24,436 nt of DNA, taken from positions 1-24,436 of the forward strand of contig DAOWFX010000073.1 in the NCBI GenBank assembly GCA_030637745.1, written 5' to 3'. The translations under genes were made by a program, and so were the position numbers. Below the pieces are notes generated by a model that searched no databases, was not told the origin of the DNA, and was given only the letters and a program-made list of their open reading frames with translations. Below are positions 8,409-15,684 of this stretch, in pieces. The stretch's first letter is position 1, and every line of letters starts with the position of its first letter. The DNA is from JAGLOK01 sp023139005. GTDB lineage: Bacteria > Bacillota > Clostridia > Christensenellales > UMGS416.

Positions 8409-9350
8409 TTAAATAGCATCAATTTCCCTAGTATCTATATTCTCTTTCAAATCATCAAAAATATCTTTATCTATTAGTACATTGTTTGAACACGAAGCCG
8501 CTGCGCTACCTGCTGCTACTGCATATTTAAGCACATCTTCACCCATCAATCCCTGATCCACCGCTATCATCGTTGCAGATAACATACTATCGCCTGCCCC
8601 TACTGTATTTATTACTTTTACTTTTGGAACCGCTGCATGGTAGCTTCCTTTATCACAACAAAGTATAGCACCCTCTGCTCCCATTGATATGATGACATAT
8701 GCAATGCCTTTTTTATGTAGTTTCATTCCTTCTTCTGCGATTTCTTCTAAACTATTGAATTTTTTCCCGCAATATATTTCCATCTCATATTTGTTTGGTT
8801 TAATAATATATGGTTTTTGCTGCAACGCTTTTTTAAATACGTCTCCCTCAGCATCAAGAACAAGTTTGCACTCAGGTGCTGTCATCTTTATTTTCGCCAT
8901 AATCTCGCCATATAAAGAGCTGTCGCAACCTTTGGGCATGGAGCCTGTGAGTACAAAGAAATCACTTTGCTTTGCGCGACTTACGCACAGTTTTATGATG
9001 CCTTCTATTTGCTCACTCGTAACTTGTGGTCCTTTCTCATTGATCTCTGTAACCACATTATCCTGTGTATTGTTAAGCTTTGTATTAACACGTATGCTGT
9101 CGAATGCATCAATTATATCACATGGTATCCCAAAGCTTTCCATGCGTTTTTTTACAGGATCTTCTCCCTTTGCACCAAATGAAACTAATGAAGATTTTAC
9201 GCCAAGTTTGAAAAGTGCAAGTGCAACTTGTGCGCCTTTTCCTGCTGGAACATTGACTACTTCAGAGATACGATTCATCTCTCCGTAGAAGAAACCATCA
9301 ATATAAACTGTTCTGTCAATACATGGATTAAGTAATAATGCAGTAATCAT
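8409..9350 (-). CDS. 1-phosphofructokinase family sugar-phosphate kinase (PfkB fold)
   Basis: 313 residues from the ATG at 9350, chosen because GAGG lies 6 bases upstream and MITALLLNPCIDRTVYID is the family start; the open frame runs 20 codons further without support. It belongs to the PfkB/ribokinase superfamily, 1-phosphofructokinase branch, which makes fructose 1,6-bisphosphate from fructose 1-phosphate (relatives use tagatose 6-phosphate). Visible: VPAGKGAQVALAL (35-46, substrate site), VVTEINEKGPQVT (99-111), VLTGSMPKG (133-141) and NTVGAGDSMLSA (248-259) with catalytic Asp254 and the anion hole. No PTS genes or regulator lie beside it, so the substrate is uncertain. The usual GGKGxN motif is altered (see findings). 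Two DnaA boxes and an inverted repeat lie in its upstream region. Confidence 0.85.
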   Translation of the reverse strand: MITALLLNPCIDRTVYIDGFFYGEMNRISEVVNVPAGKGAQVALALFKLGVKSSLVSFGAKGEDPVKKRMESFGIPCDIIDAFDSIRVNTKLNNTQDNVVTEINEKGPQVTSEQIEGIIKLCVSRAKQSDFFVLTGSMPKGCDSSLYGEIMAKIKMTAPECKLVLDAEGDVFKKALQQKPYIIKPNKYEMEIYCGKKFNSLEEIAEEGMKLHKKGIAYVIISMGAEGAILCCDKGSYHAAVPKVKVINTVGAGDSMLSATMIAVDQGLMGEDVLKYAVAAGSAAASCSNNVLIDKDIFDDLKENIDTREIDAI

Positions 9351-9363
9351 TTTGTACCTCTTT

Positions 9364-9384
9364 CGTGGATAACTATGTGGATAA
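9364..9384 (-). promoter_or_regulatory. Tandem DnaA boxes upstream of the phosphofructokinase gene
   Basis: The 12-base unit GTGGATAACTAT occurs twice back to back at 9365-9388 on the plus strand. On the minus strand this gives TTATCCACA (9376-9384, a perfect DnaA box) and TTATCCACG (9364-9372, 8 of 9). They lie 13 bases upstream of the kinase start codon, in the same orientation. Confidence 0.55.
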
Positions 9385-9396
9385 CTATATATTCCT

Positions 9397-9410
9397 GTGC
9401 ATAATTGCAC
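9397..9410. repeat. Short inverted repeat between the structured RNA and the kinase gene
   Basis: GTGCA-TAAT-TGCAC has perfect 5-base arms around 4 bases. It could be a small operator in the kinase upstream region; no regulator is known. Confidence 0.35.
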
Positions 9411-9445
9411 GGTTCCAAGTTATCTTCTGTGAAATATTTGAATAA

Positions 9446-9658
9446 AACCCCCGACTGACCTGGTCTTTGACCCCACACTCGCCATCTGGAAATATTGCTC
9501 TATGGTTTTTGCCATTCACGCCAATTCTCTCGTGGTAGAATAATTCTCCACGGATGGACTTACTTCTAAACCGCGCCATGATCATTGCGATAAATCGCAA
9601 CTTACGTGGGTCGTTTTGTCCGCGACTAACATCGACTTTCAACCACAGCTCGGGGGTT
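9446..9658 (-). ncRNA. Structured RNA, probably the raiA motif class
   Basis: This is a ~213-nt stretch, visibly more G+C-rich than its flanks, between comFC and the kinase gene. On the minus strand it is closed by a perfect 9-bp helix: AACCCCCGA (9650-9658) with TCGGGGGTT (9446-9454), followed by TTTTATT. Inside are a perfect hairpin TTGCGA-TTTA-TCGCAA (9585-9600), a 9-bp hairpin CGTGGAGAA...TTCTACCACG with one bulge (9531-9552), GTCG/CGAC with a 9-nt loop, ATGG/CCAT around a CAAAAA loop, and GGTC-AAA-GACC (9462-9472). It does not match tmRNA, RNase P RNA, SRP RNA or 6S RNA signatures. Position next to comFC, size and terminal helix fit the raiA RNA motif of Firmicutes and Actinobacteria (known from memory, not searched). 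The usual raiA/hpf gene is absent downstream. Confidence 0.7.
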
Positions 9659-9669
9659 ATTATATTATA
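9659..9669 (-). promoter_or_regulatory. -10 element for the structured RNA
   Basis: Two overlapping TATAAT hexamers (TATAATATAAT on the minus strand) lie directly before the RNA 5' helix. From the upstream one, transcription would start at about 9657, at the first base of the terminal helix. No good -35 is seen, so the RNA may also be cut from the comFC transcript. Confidence 0.45.
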
Positions 9670-9689
9670 ACGCAACTTATAAAGTTCTG

Positions 9690-10421
9690 CTAGCTAAATT
9701 CAGTATTATCTCCACATGCAGCTGCAACATATACTTTGTTCGCACCATTATCTAACAGTATTTTTGAGCATACATGAAGCGTTGCACCAGTTGTGGAAAC
9801 ATCATCCACTACTAAAACATTCATATCTGCATAATCAAAATTGCCTGTCATAAAATTCTTGGAAGAGTGTTCCATTCTATCAATGTTTTTTAACAATGAC
9901 ATGGATCTTGTATAACGTTTGCGTTTCAATGTTTTTCTGCTATACGGAATATTCATCAATATTGATAGCTCTCTTGAAATCAGCGAAGGTGGATTATATC
10001 CGTTTCCCAAAAGCTTTAGGTTATGCATCGGTACAGCACAAATAACATCAATATCCCAACTGCAGTTCTTTATCTTCTTGTATATTTCTTCTGCGAAAAA
10101 ATAAGAAAAGTTTCTTTTTGAATTATATTTGAATTCCTTCATGAATTCTCTCGGAATATCCTGATAATAAAGTGCAATAAGTCCTTGCTCATATGGTCTG
10201 TTGTTTTTTCTACAATTGTAGCATAATCCTGTTTCTTTTATTTCTCTTCCACATTTATTACATGTTATATTATCATGCCTTAAAAACATCTCACTACATT
10301 CATCGCAAACTCGTTGTCCTTGCTTAGCACATACTGAACACTCAATTTCTTCATAAAATAGAAGTTGCTTTATTACCCTCCCAATGACCTGTAGCACTTT
10401 TCTCGGTTTCATATTATTCAT
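9690..10421 (-). CDS. comFC: ComF family protein (phosphoribosyltransferase-like)
   Basis: 243 residues. ComFC-type proteins have N-terminal zinc clusters and a phosphoribosyltransferase fold and are needed for DNA uptake in competent bacteria; many non-competent Clostridia keep them. The zinc part has Cys28/31, Cys39/42, Cys54/57 and Cys67/70. The PRPP-binding loop is NVLVVDDVSTTGATL (201-215). The region corresponding to the family RGFNQ motif reads GNGYNPP (139-145), so that part is diverged. The ATG overlaps the recD2 stop (ATGA), with only a weak ribosome site, so translation is probably coupled. It ends with TAG about 32 bases before the structured RNA. Confidence 0.88.
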   Translation of the reverse strand: MNNMKPRKVLQVIGRVIKQLLFYEEIECSVCAKQGQRVCDECSEMFLRHDNITCNKCGREIKETGLCYNCRKNNRPYEQGLIALYYQDIPREFMKEFKYNSKRNFSYFFAEEIYKKIKNCSWDIDVICAVPMHNLKLLGNGYNPPSLISRELSILMNIPYSRKTLKRKRYTRSMSLLKNIDRMEHSSKNFMTGNFDYADMNVLVVDDVSTTGATLHVCSKILLDNGANKVYVAAACGDNTEFS

Positions 10422-12628
10422 CGAGATTTTTCTAACTCATTTTGAAGTCCTGTATATCTTTTTATTGCCGACATACTTTGAGCCATTCTATTTACTACTT
10501 TTTTGTCCCCCACAATAAGTACCATTTTTTTCGCCCTAGTCACAGCAGTATATAGAATATTTCGCGACATGAACACAGGAGGCACTGATAGAAGAGGAAT
10601 AATGACAACGTCAAATTCACAGCCTTGCGCTTTGTGAATGGTTACAGCATAGGCTAGCATCAATTCATTATATTTTTCTTTTGTATACTCACAAATCTTA
10701 CCATCATCAAATTTTACAGTCATTAAAGATCCATCATTATTTATGTCTGTTATGAACCCAATATCTCCATTGAATACGCCTTCTCCAGCTTGATCTGCAG
10801 ATTTATACGAACTTTTCCTCCACTCCATAGTGTAATTATTTTTAATCTGCATCACTTTATCACCAACACGAAATATAATGCCATTTAGGTTGTATTCATT
10901 CTTGTCAATATCCGGTGGGTTAAACTGTTCTTGCAATCTATTATTTAAATTATGTACTCCTAGATCTCTCTTTTTCGTAGGAGCTAATATCTGAATATTG
11001 TGTAAAGAACATTTAAGATATTTTGGTATTCTCGTTCCTGCCATCTGTATAATTGTTTCTATTGCTTCTTCTGAGTTGGTTTTTGATATGAAAAAGAAAT
11101 CAGACTTATTGTCATCCAGTATTGGGAATTTCCCTTTATTAATTCTATGTGCATTCATAACAATTTGACTTTGTTGGGCTTGCCTGAATATCACCTCAAG
11201 CCTTGCAGTTTCGATAGTTCTTGAATGGATGATGTCATACAATACATTTCCAGGACCAACTGATGGAAGCTGATCTGCATCACCTACCATGATAATTCGT
11301 GTTTTTCCTGTGATTGCACGAAGCAAATGCTGCATAAGAAATATATCCACCATAGACATTTCATCAATAATGACAACGCCACATTTCAATGGGTTTTCTT
11401 CATTGCGACCAAACAACAATATATCACTGTCACCGTTATATCCATATTCAAGTAGTCTATGGATTGTTCTTGCATCATGTCCTGTAGCTTCACTCATTCT
11501 TTTTGCTGCTCTGCCTGTTGGTGCTGCGAGTTCAACTTTTATTCCTGCATGCTCAAATGCTCTGATTAAACAATTTATAGTTGTTGTTTTCCCTGTTCCC
11601 GGTCCTCCTGTTATCACCATTGCACCCTGCATAAGCGCCTGTGAAACTGCAAGTTTCTGCTCATGCGAAAGGGTAATGCCACTGAAATCCGCAGCTCTTA
11701 TTACTGCACTATCAATGTCATAATCATCAAAAACTCGATCTGCTTTCAATATGTCAGAGAGTCTTTTTGCGATTTCTTTTTCTGCTTTATAGTATGATGG
11801 AAGAAACACATACCTTACATTATCAATTTTCTCTATAACAATATCACGTAACATTGTCATTTTGGTAGCAGTTTCTATGATCAAGTCTTGAGATTCATCA
11901 AGAAGCGCAACGCTTCTTTCATAAAACAAGTCAAGAGGCAAGCAACAATGACCATCTTGCATCGCAGCTTCATTGAGAATATGAAGTGCGCCGGCCCTTG
12001 TTCTTTCTTGTGAATTGTGAGTAATTCCTACTTGCTTTGCAATTTTGTCAGCAGTAAGAAAGCCTACTCCTTCAATATCGCTGGCTAATAAATAGGGGTT
12101 GTTCTCAATAGTATTTTTCGTATTGTTTTTATATTTTTTGATTATTTTGTGTGCTAAGTTTACCGAAATATTAAACTTTAATAGAAAGCTCATTTTTTCC
12201 TGCATCTCGACTTGCTCTGTCATATTTTGCGCTATGAGCAATGCTTTTGATGTGCCAATACCTTCAACTTGCGTCAAGTTTCCGGGTGCGTATCGAATGA
12301 CGTCCATTGCATCCATGCCGAATTTATCAACGATTCTTTTTGCTGTAGCAGGTCCAATCCCCTTGATAATCCCTGATGCCAAATATCGAATAAGTCCTAC
12401 CTTAGAATCAAGGGGTAGTTTCTTAACGCTTTTCACATTGAATTGCTTACCATACGATGAATGTGTATTCCACATGCCTTGCATTTCAATACGTTCACCT
12501 TCACTAAGGTGTGGTAGTTGCCCTGTTGCTGTTTCTAATTCGTTGTCGTATTCAAAATCGAAGACAATATATCCATTGTCTTCGTTTCTATACACAATAT
12601 TTTCAATTGTTGTGATTATTTTTTCCAT
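10418..12628 (-). CDS. recD2: RecD2-type DNA helicase (SF1B, 5'-3')
   Basis: 736 residues, typical of RecD2, which works without RecBC in replication-fork and repair processes. The N-terminal OB-like part (1-75) is followed by helix-hairpin-helix segments (GIIKGIGPATAKRIV at 86-100; VEGIGTSKA at 121-129; IEGVGFLTADKIA at 185-197). The helicase core has Walker A GGPGTGKT (341-348), APTGRAAKRM, the DEMS Walker B (VVIIDEMSMVD), GDADQLPSVGPG, and the C-terminal AYAVTIHKAQGCEFDVVIIP. GGAT lies before the ATG. It is followed directly by comFC and preceded by metK at 100 bases. Confidence 0.95.
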   Translation of the reverse strand: MEKIITTIENIVYRNEDNGYIVFDFEYDNELETATGQLPHLSEGERIEMQGMWNTHSSYGKQFNVKSVKKLPLDSKVGLIRYLASGIIKGIGPATAKRIVDKFGMDAMDVIRYAPGNLTQVEGIGTSKALLIAQNMTEQVEMQEKMSFLLKFNISVNLAHKIIKKYKNNTKNTIENNPYLLASDIEGVGFLTADKIAKQVGITHNSQERTRAGALHILNEAAMQDGHCCLPLDLFYERSVALLDESQDLIIETATKMTMLRDIVIEKIDNVRYVFLPSYYKAEKEIAKRLSDILKADRVFDDYDIDSAVIRAADFSGITLSHEQKLAVSQALMQGAMVITGGPGTGKTTTINCLIRAFEHAGIKVELAAPTGRAAKRMSEATGHDARTIHRLLEYGYNGDSDILLFGRNEENPLKCGVVIIDEMSMVDIFLMQHLLRAITGKTRIIMVGDADQLPSVGPGNVLYDIIHSRTIETARLEVIFRQAQQSQIVMNAHRINKGKFPILDDNKSDFFFISKTNSEEAIETIIQMAGTRIPKYLKCSLHNIQILAPTKKRDLGVHNLNNRLQEQFNPPDIDKNEYNLNGIIFRVGDKVMQIKNNYTMEWRKSSYKSADQAGEGVFNGDIGFITDINNDGSLMTVKFDDGKICEYTKEKYNELMLAYAVTIHKAQGCEFDVVIIPLLSVPPVFMSRNILYTAVTRAKKMVLIVGDKKVVNRMAQSMSAIKRYTGLQNELEKSR

Positions 12629-12728
12629 TAAACATCCGTTGGTTTATATGATAAAGAATCTTTGCTTTATATTGTTTACTGTTACTATCATTTTAACACA
12701 GAAGTGTGCTATTCGTTAGTAAATTATG

Positions 12729-13916
12729 TTATTTGTCTAGATTCTTTTTTGCTAGTTTCACTTCATCTAGTTTGGATAGTTGTTCCCAAGGAAGATCCAA
12801 GTCTTCTCTACCAAAATGTCCATATGCAGCAGTTTGCTTGAAAATTGGACTACGAAGACCCAACTGCTTTATAATGCTTGATGGGCGCAAATCAAATATG
12901 TCTTCAATAATTTTTTCAATTTCTTTTTCACTTGCTTTGCCTGTACCAAATGTCTCAACCATGATCGAAATTGGATATGCAACCCCGATTGCATATGCTA
13001 TTTCTATTTCGCATTTGTCCGCAAGGTCTGCAGCTACAATATGCTTTGCAACCCAACGCGCTGCATAGGCAGCACTTCTATCCACTTTTGTTGAATCTTT
13101 CCCTGAAAATGCACCACCGCCGTGTCGGGAATATCCGCCATATGTGTCTACAATAATCTTTCTGCCAGTAAGACCTGCATCTCCCATAGGACCACCAATA
13201 ACAAATCGACCGGTCGCATTAATCAAGTATCGGATATTGCTTGTATCCAAAGAATCCGGCAGGCAAGGTTTTACAACATGCTCAATAATGTCTTTTTCTA
13301 TATCTTCATGAGAGACTTCAGGATGGTGTTGTGTTGCAACAACAACCGTATCCACAGCAACCGGAACATCGTCTTCATATCTTACTGTGACTTGTGTTTT
13401 CCCATCAGGACGCAAATAATCAACTATTCCCTGCTTGCGTACATATGAAAGTCTTTGTGCCATCTTATGTGCAAGATAAATAGGCATCGGCATTAGCACA
13501 TCTGTTTCTTTGCATGCATAGCCAAACATCATTCCTTGATCTCCAGCGCCTGTATCGTGCTCCTCGCCTTTCCTTGTCTCAATTGCATCATCCACACCCA
13601 ATGCTATGTCTGCTGATTGCTCGTTTATACTGGTCAACACACTGCATGTGTTGCCATCAAAGCCATATTTTGCACGGTCATATCCAATATCAATTACTGT
13701 CTTTCTTACTATCTTAGGTATATCTACATAACAGTTGGTACTTATTTCTCCCATGACTAATACAAGCCCTGTACTCACAGCTGTTTCGCAAGCAACGCGG
13801 CTATGCGGATCATTCTTTAATAATTCATCGAGTATCGCATCAGATATTTGATCGCACATCTTGTCAGGATGTCCTTCTGTTACTGACTCTGAAGTAAACA
13901 ATCTTATGTTTTTCAT
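12729..13916 (-). CDS. metK: S-adenosylmethionine synthetase
   Basis: 395 residues, the normal length. It makes SAM from ATP and methionine. Signatures: TEGHPDKMCDQISDA (13-27, His16), GAGDQGMMFGYA (123-134, the adenosine-binding hexapeptide region), GGGAFSGKDSTKVDRSAAY (the P-loop-like GGGAFSGKD signature), and the Mg/K-binding acidic residues expected between them. The ATG follows AGGAG by 9 bases. Transcription is controlled by the SAM-I riboswitch and terminator upstream, so the product represses its own synthesis. recD2 lies 100 bases downstream, without a convincing terminator. Confidence 0.97.
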   Translation of the reverse strand: MKNIRLFTSESVTEGHPDKMCDQISDAILDELLKNDPHSRVACETAVSTGLVLVMGEISTNCYVDIPKIVRKTVIDIGYDRAKYGFDGNTCSVLTSINEQSADIALGVDDAIETRKGEEHDTGAGDQGMMFGYACKETDVLMPMPIYLAHKMAQRLSYVRKQGIVDYLRPDGKTQVTVRYEDDVPVAVDTVVVATQHHPEVSHEDIEKDIIEHVVKPCLPDSLDTSNIRYLINATGRFVIGGPMGDAGLTGRKIIVDTYGGYSRHGGGAFSGKDSTKVDRSAAYAARWVAKHIVAADLADKCEIEIAYAIGVAYPISIMVETFGTGKASEKEIEKIIEDIFDLRPSSIIKQLGLRSPIFKQTAAYGHFGREDLDLPWEQLSKLDEVKLAKKNLDK

Positions 13917-13955
13917 TTGCTATATCTCCTATTCGTTATTTCCCGTTTAATATGC

Positions 13956-13980
13956 AAAAACCTCATCCATTCTGATGAGG
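13956..13980 (-). terminator. SAM-controlled intrinsic terminator before metK
   Basis: On the minus strand CCTCATC-6 nt-GATGAGG forms a perfect 7-bp hairpin (13961-13980) followed by TTTTT. Its 5' arm can instead pair with the identical GATGAGG at 13995-14001, which is the 3' strand of riboswitch helix P1. SAM binding keeps P1 closed and lets the terminator form; without SAM the antiterminator forms. Confidence 0.9.
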
Positions 13981-13994
13981 TGAATATGTCTGTT

Positions 13995-14231
13995 CCTCAT
14001 CTTTCGACATCTCTGCCGTAGGATTTAGCACCTTTCCTTTTAAGCTCAAAGCTTCAGGGCGTTCATAAATGTCTGAAAGGCGACTAAGAGATTTTTTTAA
14101 CGAGTGCGTTTATTTTTCATAAATAATCGAGGTTCAAAAAATATCGATGAGCCGATTAACAGCGTTTATGGGCGTCCTGAGGTGGTTGCCGGGTTTCATC
14201 GGGCCTAATCCCTCCACCACTCATAATAAGG
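13995..14231 (-). ncRNA. SAM-I (S-box) riboswitch with enlarged P3 arm
   Basis: The conserved core reads clearly on the minus strand: CTTATTATGAGTGGTGGAGG, then GGATTAGGCCCGATGAAACC and CGGCAACCACC (P2 with its kink-turn and pseudoknot loop), GGTGCTAAATCCTACGG, the P4 hairpin CGGCA-GAGA-TGTCG and GAAAGATGAGG. P1 pairs CCTTAT (14226-14231) with ATGAGG (13995-14000). The unusual part is a 148-nt insertion (14033-14180) in the P3 arm, bounded by CACC/GGTG and itself paired: TCAGGACG with CGCCCTGA (one mismatch), then CATAAA with TTTATG. The aptamer is about 237 nt, roughly twice the usual size. It controls metK. Confidence 0.95.
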
Positions 14232-14249
14232 GTCTATTTAATTGTATTT

Positions 14250-14279
14250 ATTATATCACTTTTCTAATCTTGATTTCAA
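14250..14279 (-). promoter_or_regulatory. Promoter of the metK riboswitch transcript
   Basis: TTGAAA (14274-14279) and TATAAT (14250-14255) on the minus strand, spacer 18. The -10 box abuts the TGA stop of the upstream gene, and the -35 lies inside its last codons. Start is near 14243, just before P1. Confidence 0.7.
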
Positions 14280-14825
14280 CTTGTTTTTGATTTTTCTAAG
14301 TATAAATAGTAATAATGTTATTGAAAGCACACCGATAATGATATACCACATGTAGTCATGTAACAATACCACAATGATACCAGCTACTAAATTGCCTGCA
14401 AAGATTAATGGTATGCATTTCTTTATATCCATCTTCAACAATGATGCAACAATTGATCCTGTCCAGACTCCGGTTGTTGGCAATGGTATCGCAACAAATA
14501 AAAATAGTCCAAAATATCGATAATCGTATATGAGTTGCCCCCTATGCTCACTGCGTGTTTCTATCCAGTTTGCAAAGCCTTTAAATACTGTTTTTGTATA
14601 CATCCATTTAATAATAGGACGCAATAATAAAAGCAAAGGAATTACAGGCAAGCATGAGCCGATATATGCAAAAACGAAACTGGTCAGCTTCGGTATTCCC
14701 CAAGCGATAGCAATGGGAATAGTTCCTTTAAGTTCTATTACAGGAAGCATAGAAACAATCACAACAAGCAGCTTCTGAACCCCAATAGTAACACTTTCGC
14801 CAAAGGCGATAATCCATTCAGTCAT
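14256..14825 (-). CDS. Small multidrug export family protein (COG2426, Sm_multidrug_ex)
   Basis: 189 residues, mostly hydrophobic with about four to five membrane helices. PVIELKGTIPIAIAWGIPK (29-47) and VAIPLPTTGVWTGSIVASLL (111-130) are the hallmark stretches of the COG2426/PF06695 family. The family name suggests export of small drugs, but the function is not well supported. AAAGGA lies 7 bases before the ATG. It has its own strong promoter. Its last codons hold the metK -35 box, and no terminator separates them, so some readthrough into the metK riboswitch is likely. Confidence 0.8.
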   Translation of the reverse strand: MTEWIIAFGESVTIGVQKLLVVIVSMLPVIELKGTIPIAIAWGIPKLTSFVFAYIGSCLPVIPLLLLLRPIIKWMYTKTVFKGFANWIETRSEHRGQLIYDYRYFGLFLFVAIPLPTTGVWTGSIVASLLKMDIKKCIPLIFAGNLVAGIIVVLLHDYMWYIIIGVLSITLLLFILRKIKNKLKSRLEK

Positions 14826-14854
14826 AAAATATCCTTTTAGTTTAATCTCGATTG

Positions 14855-14883
14855 ATTATAGCCTAGCAAAATATTCAAGTCAA
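14855..14883 (-). promoter_or_regulatory. Promoter of the COG2426 gene
   Basis: TTGACT (14878-14883) and TATAAT (14855-14860) on the minus strand, spacer 17, 11 of 12 consensus positions. Confidence 0.75.
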
Positions 14884-14891
14884 GAAACGAA

Positions 14892-15677
14892 TCACGCTTT
14901 AGTTTGTTTTCTTTTTTGAAGAAGGACTATAATTATTATTGATATAATGCTCGCTAATAAAACACTCATAATAATGATTAGACTATTAATTTCATCTTTT
15001 TGCTGTAGTATTTGCCGATTTAGATCGTTGTATTCATCAACGTTATCTGCATTTTCATATTCTGTAGTCATTGAGAGCTTCACAGATTCATCCAAACTAA
15101 TATTCTCATGTATGCTACTACTTTCAATATTTCCAACATAATCTAGAACCTCTCCGGGCATATCAAATATCACCTTTCCCTTTACTTGCTCTAACAATAA
15201 GTTAATTCTATCTTCTTGGGTAGTAGGTAATGATTCAATATACTCCATATCAACAAGATTGCTTAAATCAATTTCTGCACTTAGATATCTTTTATCCGTG
15301 AAAAAAGAAGGATTATACCCACCTTCAACCTTAACAAACGGAGAAACTTCACTCATCATAAAAGATAGCAATGAATCAAACGCTTCCTGTGGATTCGATG
15401 TCTGTTTATTCATATTTGCACTTATGATTATATTATTCTTATAGTTGTCAACCTTAACCGACAATCCTTTTGTTTTCCAATATTGTGCAAGGTTTTCAAA
15501 CGTTTTGTTCAATAGAGTTCTGTCATTATTACTCATCCCATATGTTGATGCATCTACTAAAAAACTCATTTGAACATAATTGTCTTGTGTTATTCTGCAT
15601 GTGATTTCCACATCTACACATCCTGCAAAAAACACTACAATAATTACTACGATTATGCTGTATATTATCTTCTTCAT
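14892..15677 (-). CDS. Predicted lipoprotein with C-terminal membrane helix, unknown function
   Basis: 261 residues from the ATG at 15677; GAGGTG lies 3 bases upstream and overlaps the stop region of the preceding gene, while the longer open frame has no support. The N-terminus MKKIIYSIIVVIIVVFFAGC is a lipoprotein signal with the lipid-attachment Cys20. The middle (~21-225) is polar, with beta-strand-like alternation. A second helix (about 232-254) followed by QKRKQTKA would anchor the C-terminus. This lipid-plus-helix layout recalls LppM/DUF3153-like proteins, but I do not recognise it firmly. It is 7 bases downstream of the metalloprotease-like gene, so the two likely act together at the cell surface. 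Confidence 0.75.
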   Translation of the reverse strand: MKKIIYSIIVVIIVVFFAGCVDVEITCRITQDNYVQMSFLVDASTYGMSNNDRTLLNKTFENLAQYWKTKGLSVKVDNYKNNIIISANMNKQTSNPQEAFDSLLSFMMSEVSPFVKVEGGYNPSFFTDKRYLSAEIDLSNLVDMEYIESLPTTQEDRINLLLEQVKGKVIFDMPGEVLDYVGNIESSSIHENISLDESVKLSMTTEYENADNVDEYNDLNRQILQQKDEINSLIIIMSVLLASIISIIIIVLLQKRKQTKA

Positions 15678-15684
15678 ACCCACC

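Noticed and set aside
8689..9288. A 199-codon plus-strand open frame inside the phosphofructokinase gene
   Set aside because: It is antisense to a clear coding sequence, has no ribosome site and no family features; likewise for plus-strand frames at 2987-3529 and 12099-12719.
9446..9658. Identification of this RNA as tmRNA, 6S RNA, SRP RNA or RNase P RNA
   Set aside because: The expected signatures (tmRNA GGGG...TTCGACGG and tag ORF, SRP GGTCAGG-GGAAGGAAGCA loop, RNase P GAGGAAAGTCC) are absent and the length fits poorly.
9385..9675. A 96-codon open frame on the minus strand covering the structured RNA
   Set aside because: It starts with TTG inside the promoter-like A+T stretch, has no ribosome site, and its sequence is explained by RNA hairpins; it resembles no protein family.
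12696..12707. Hairpin ACAC-AGAA-GTGT between metK and recD2 as a terminator
   Set aside because: Only four base pairs and no T-run after it on the minus strand.
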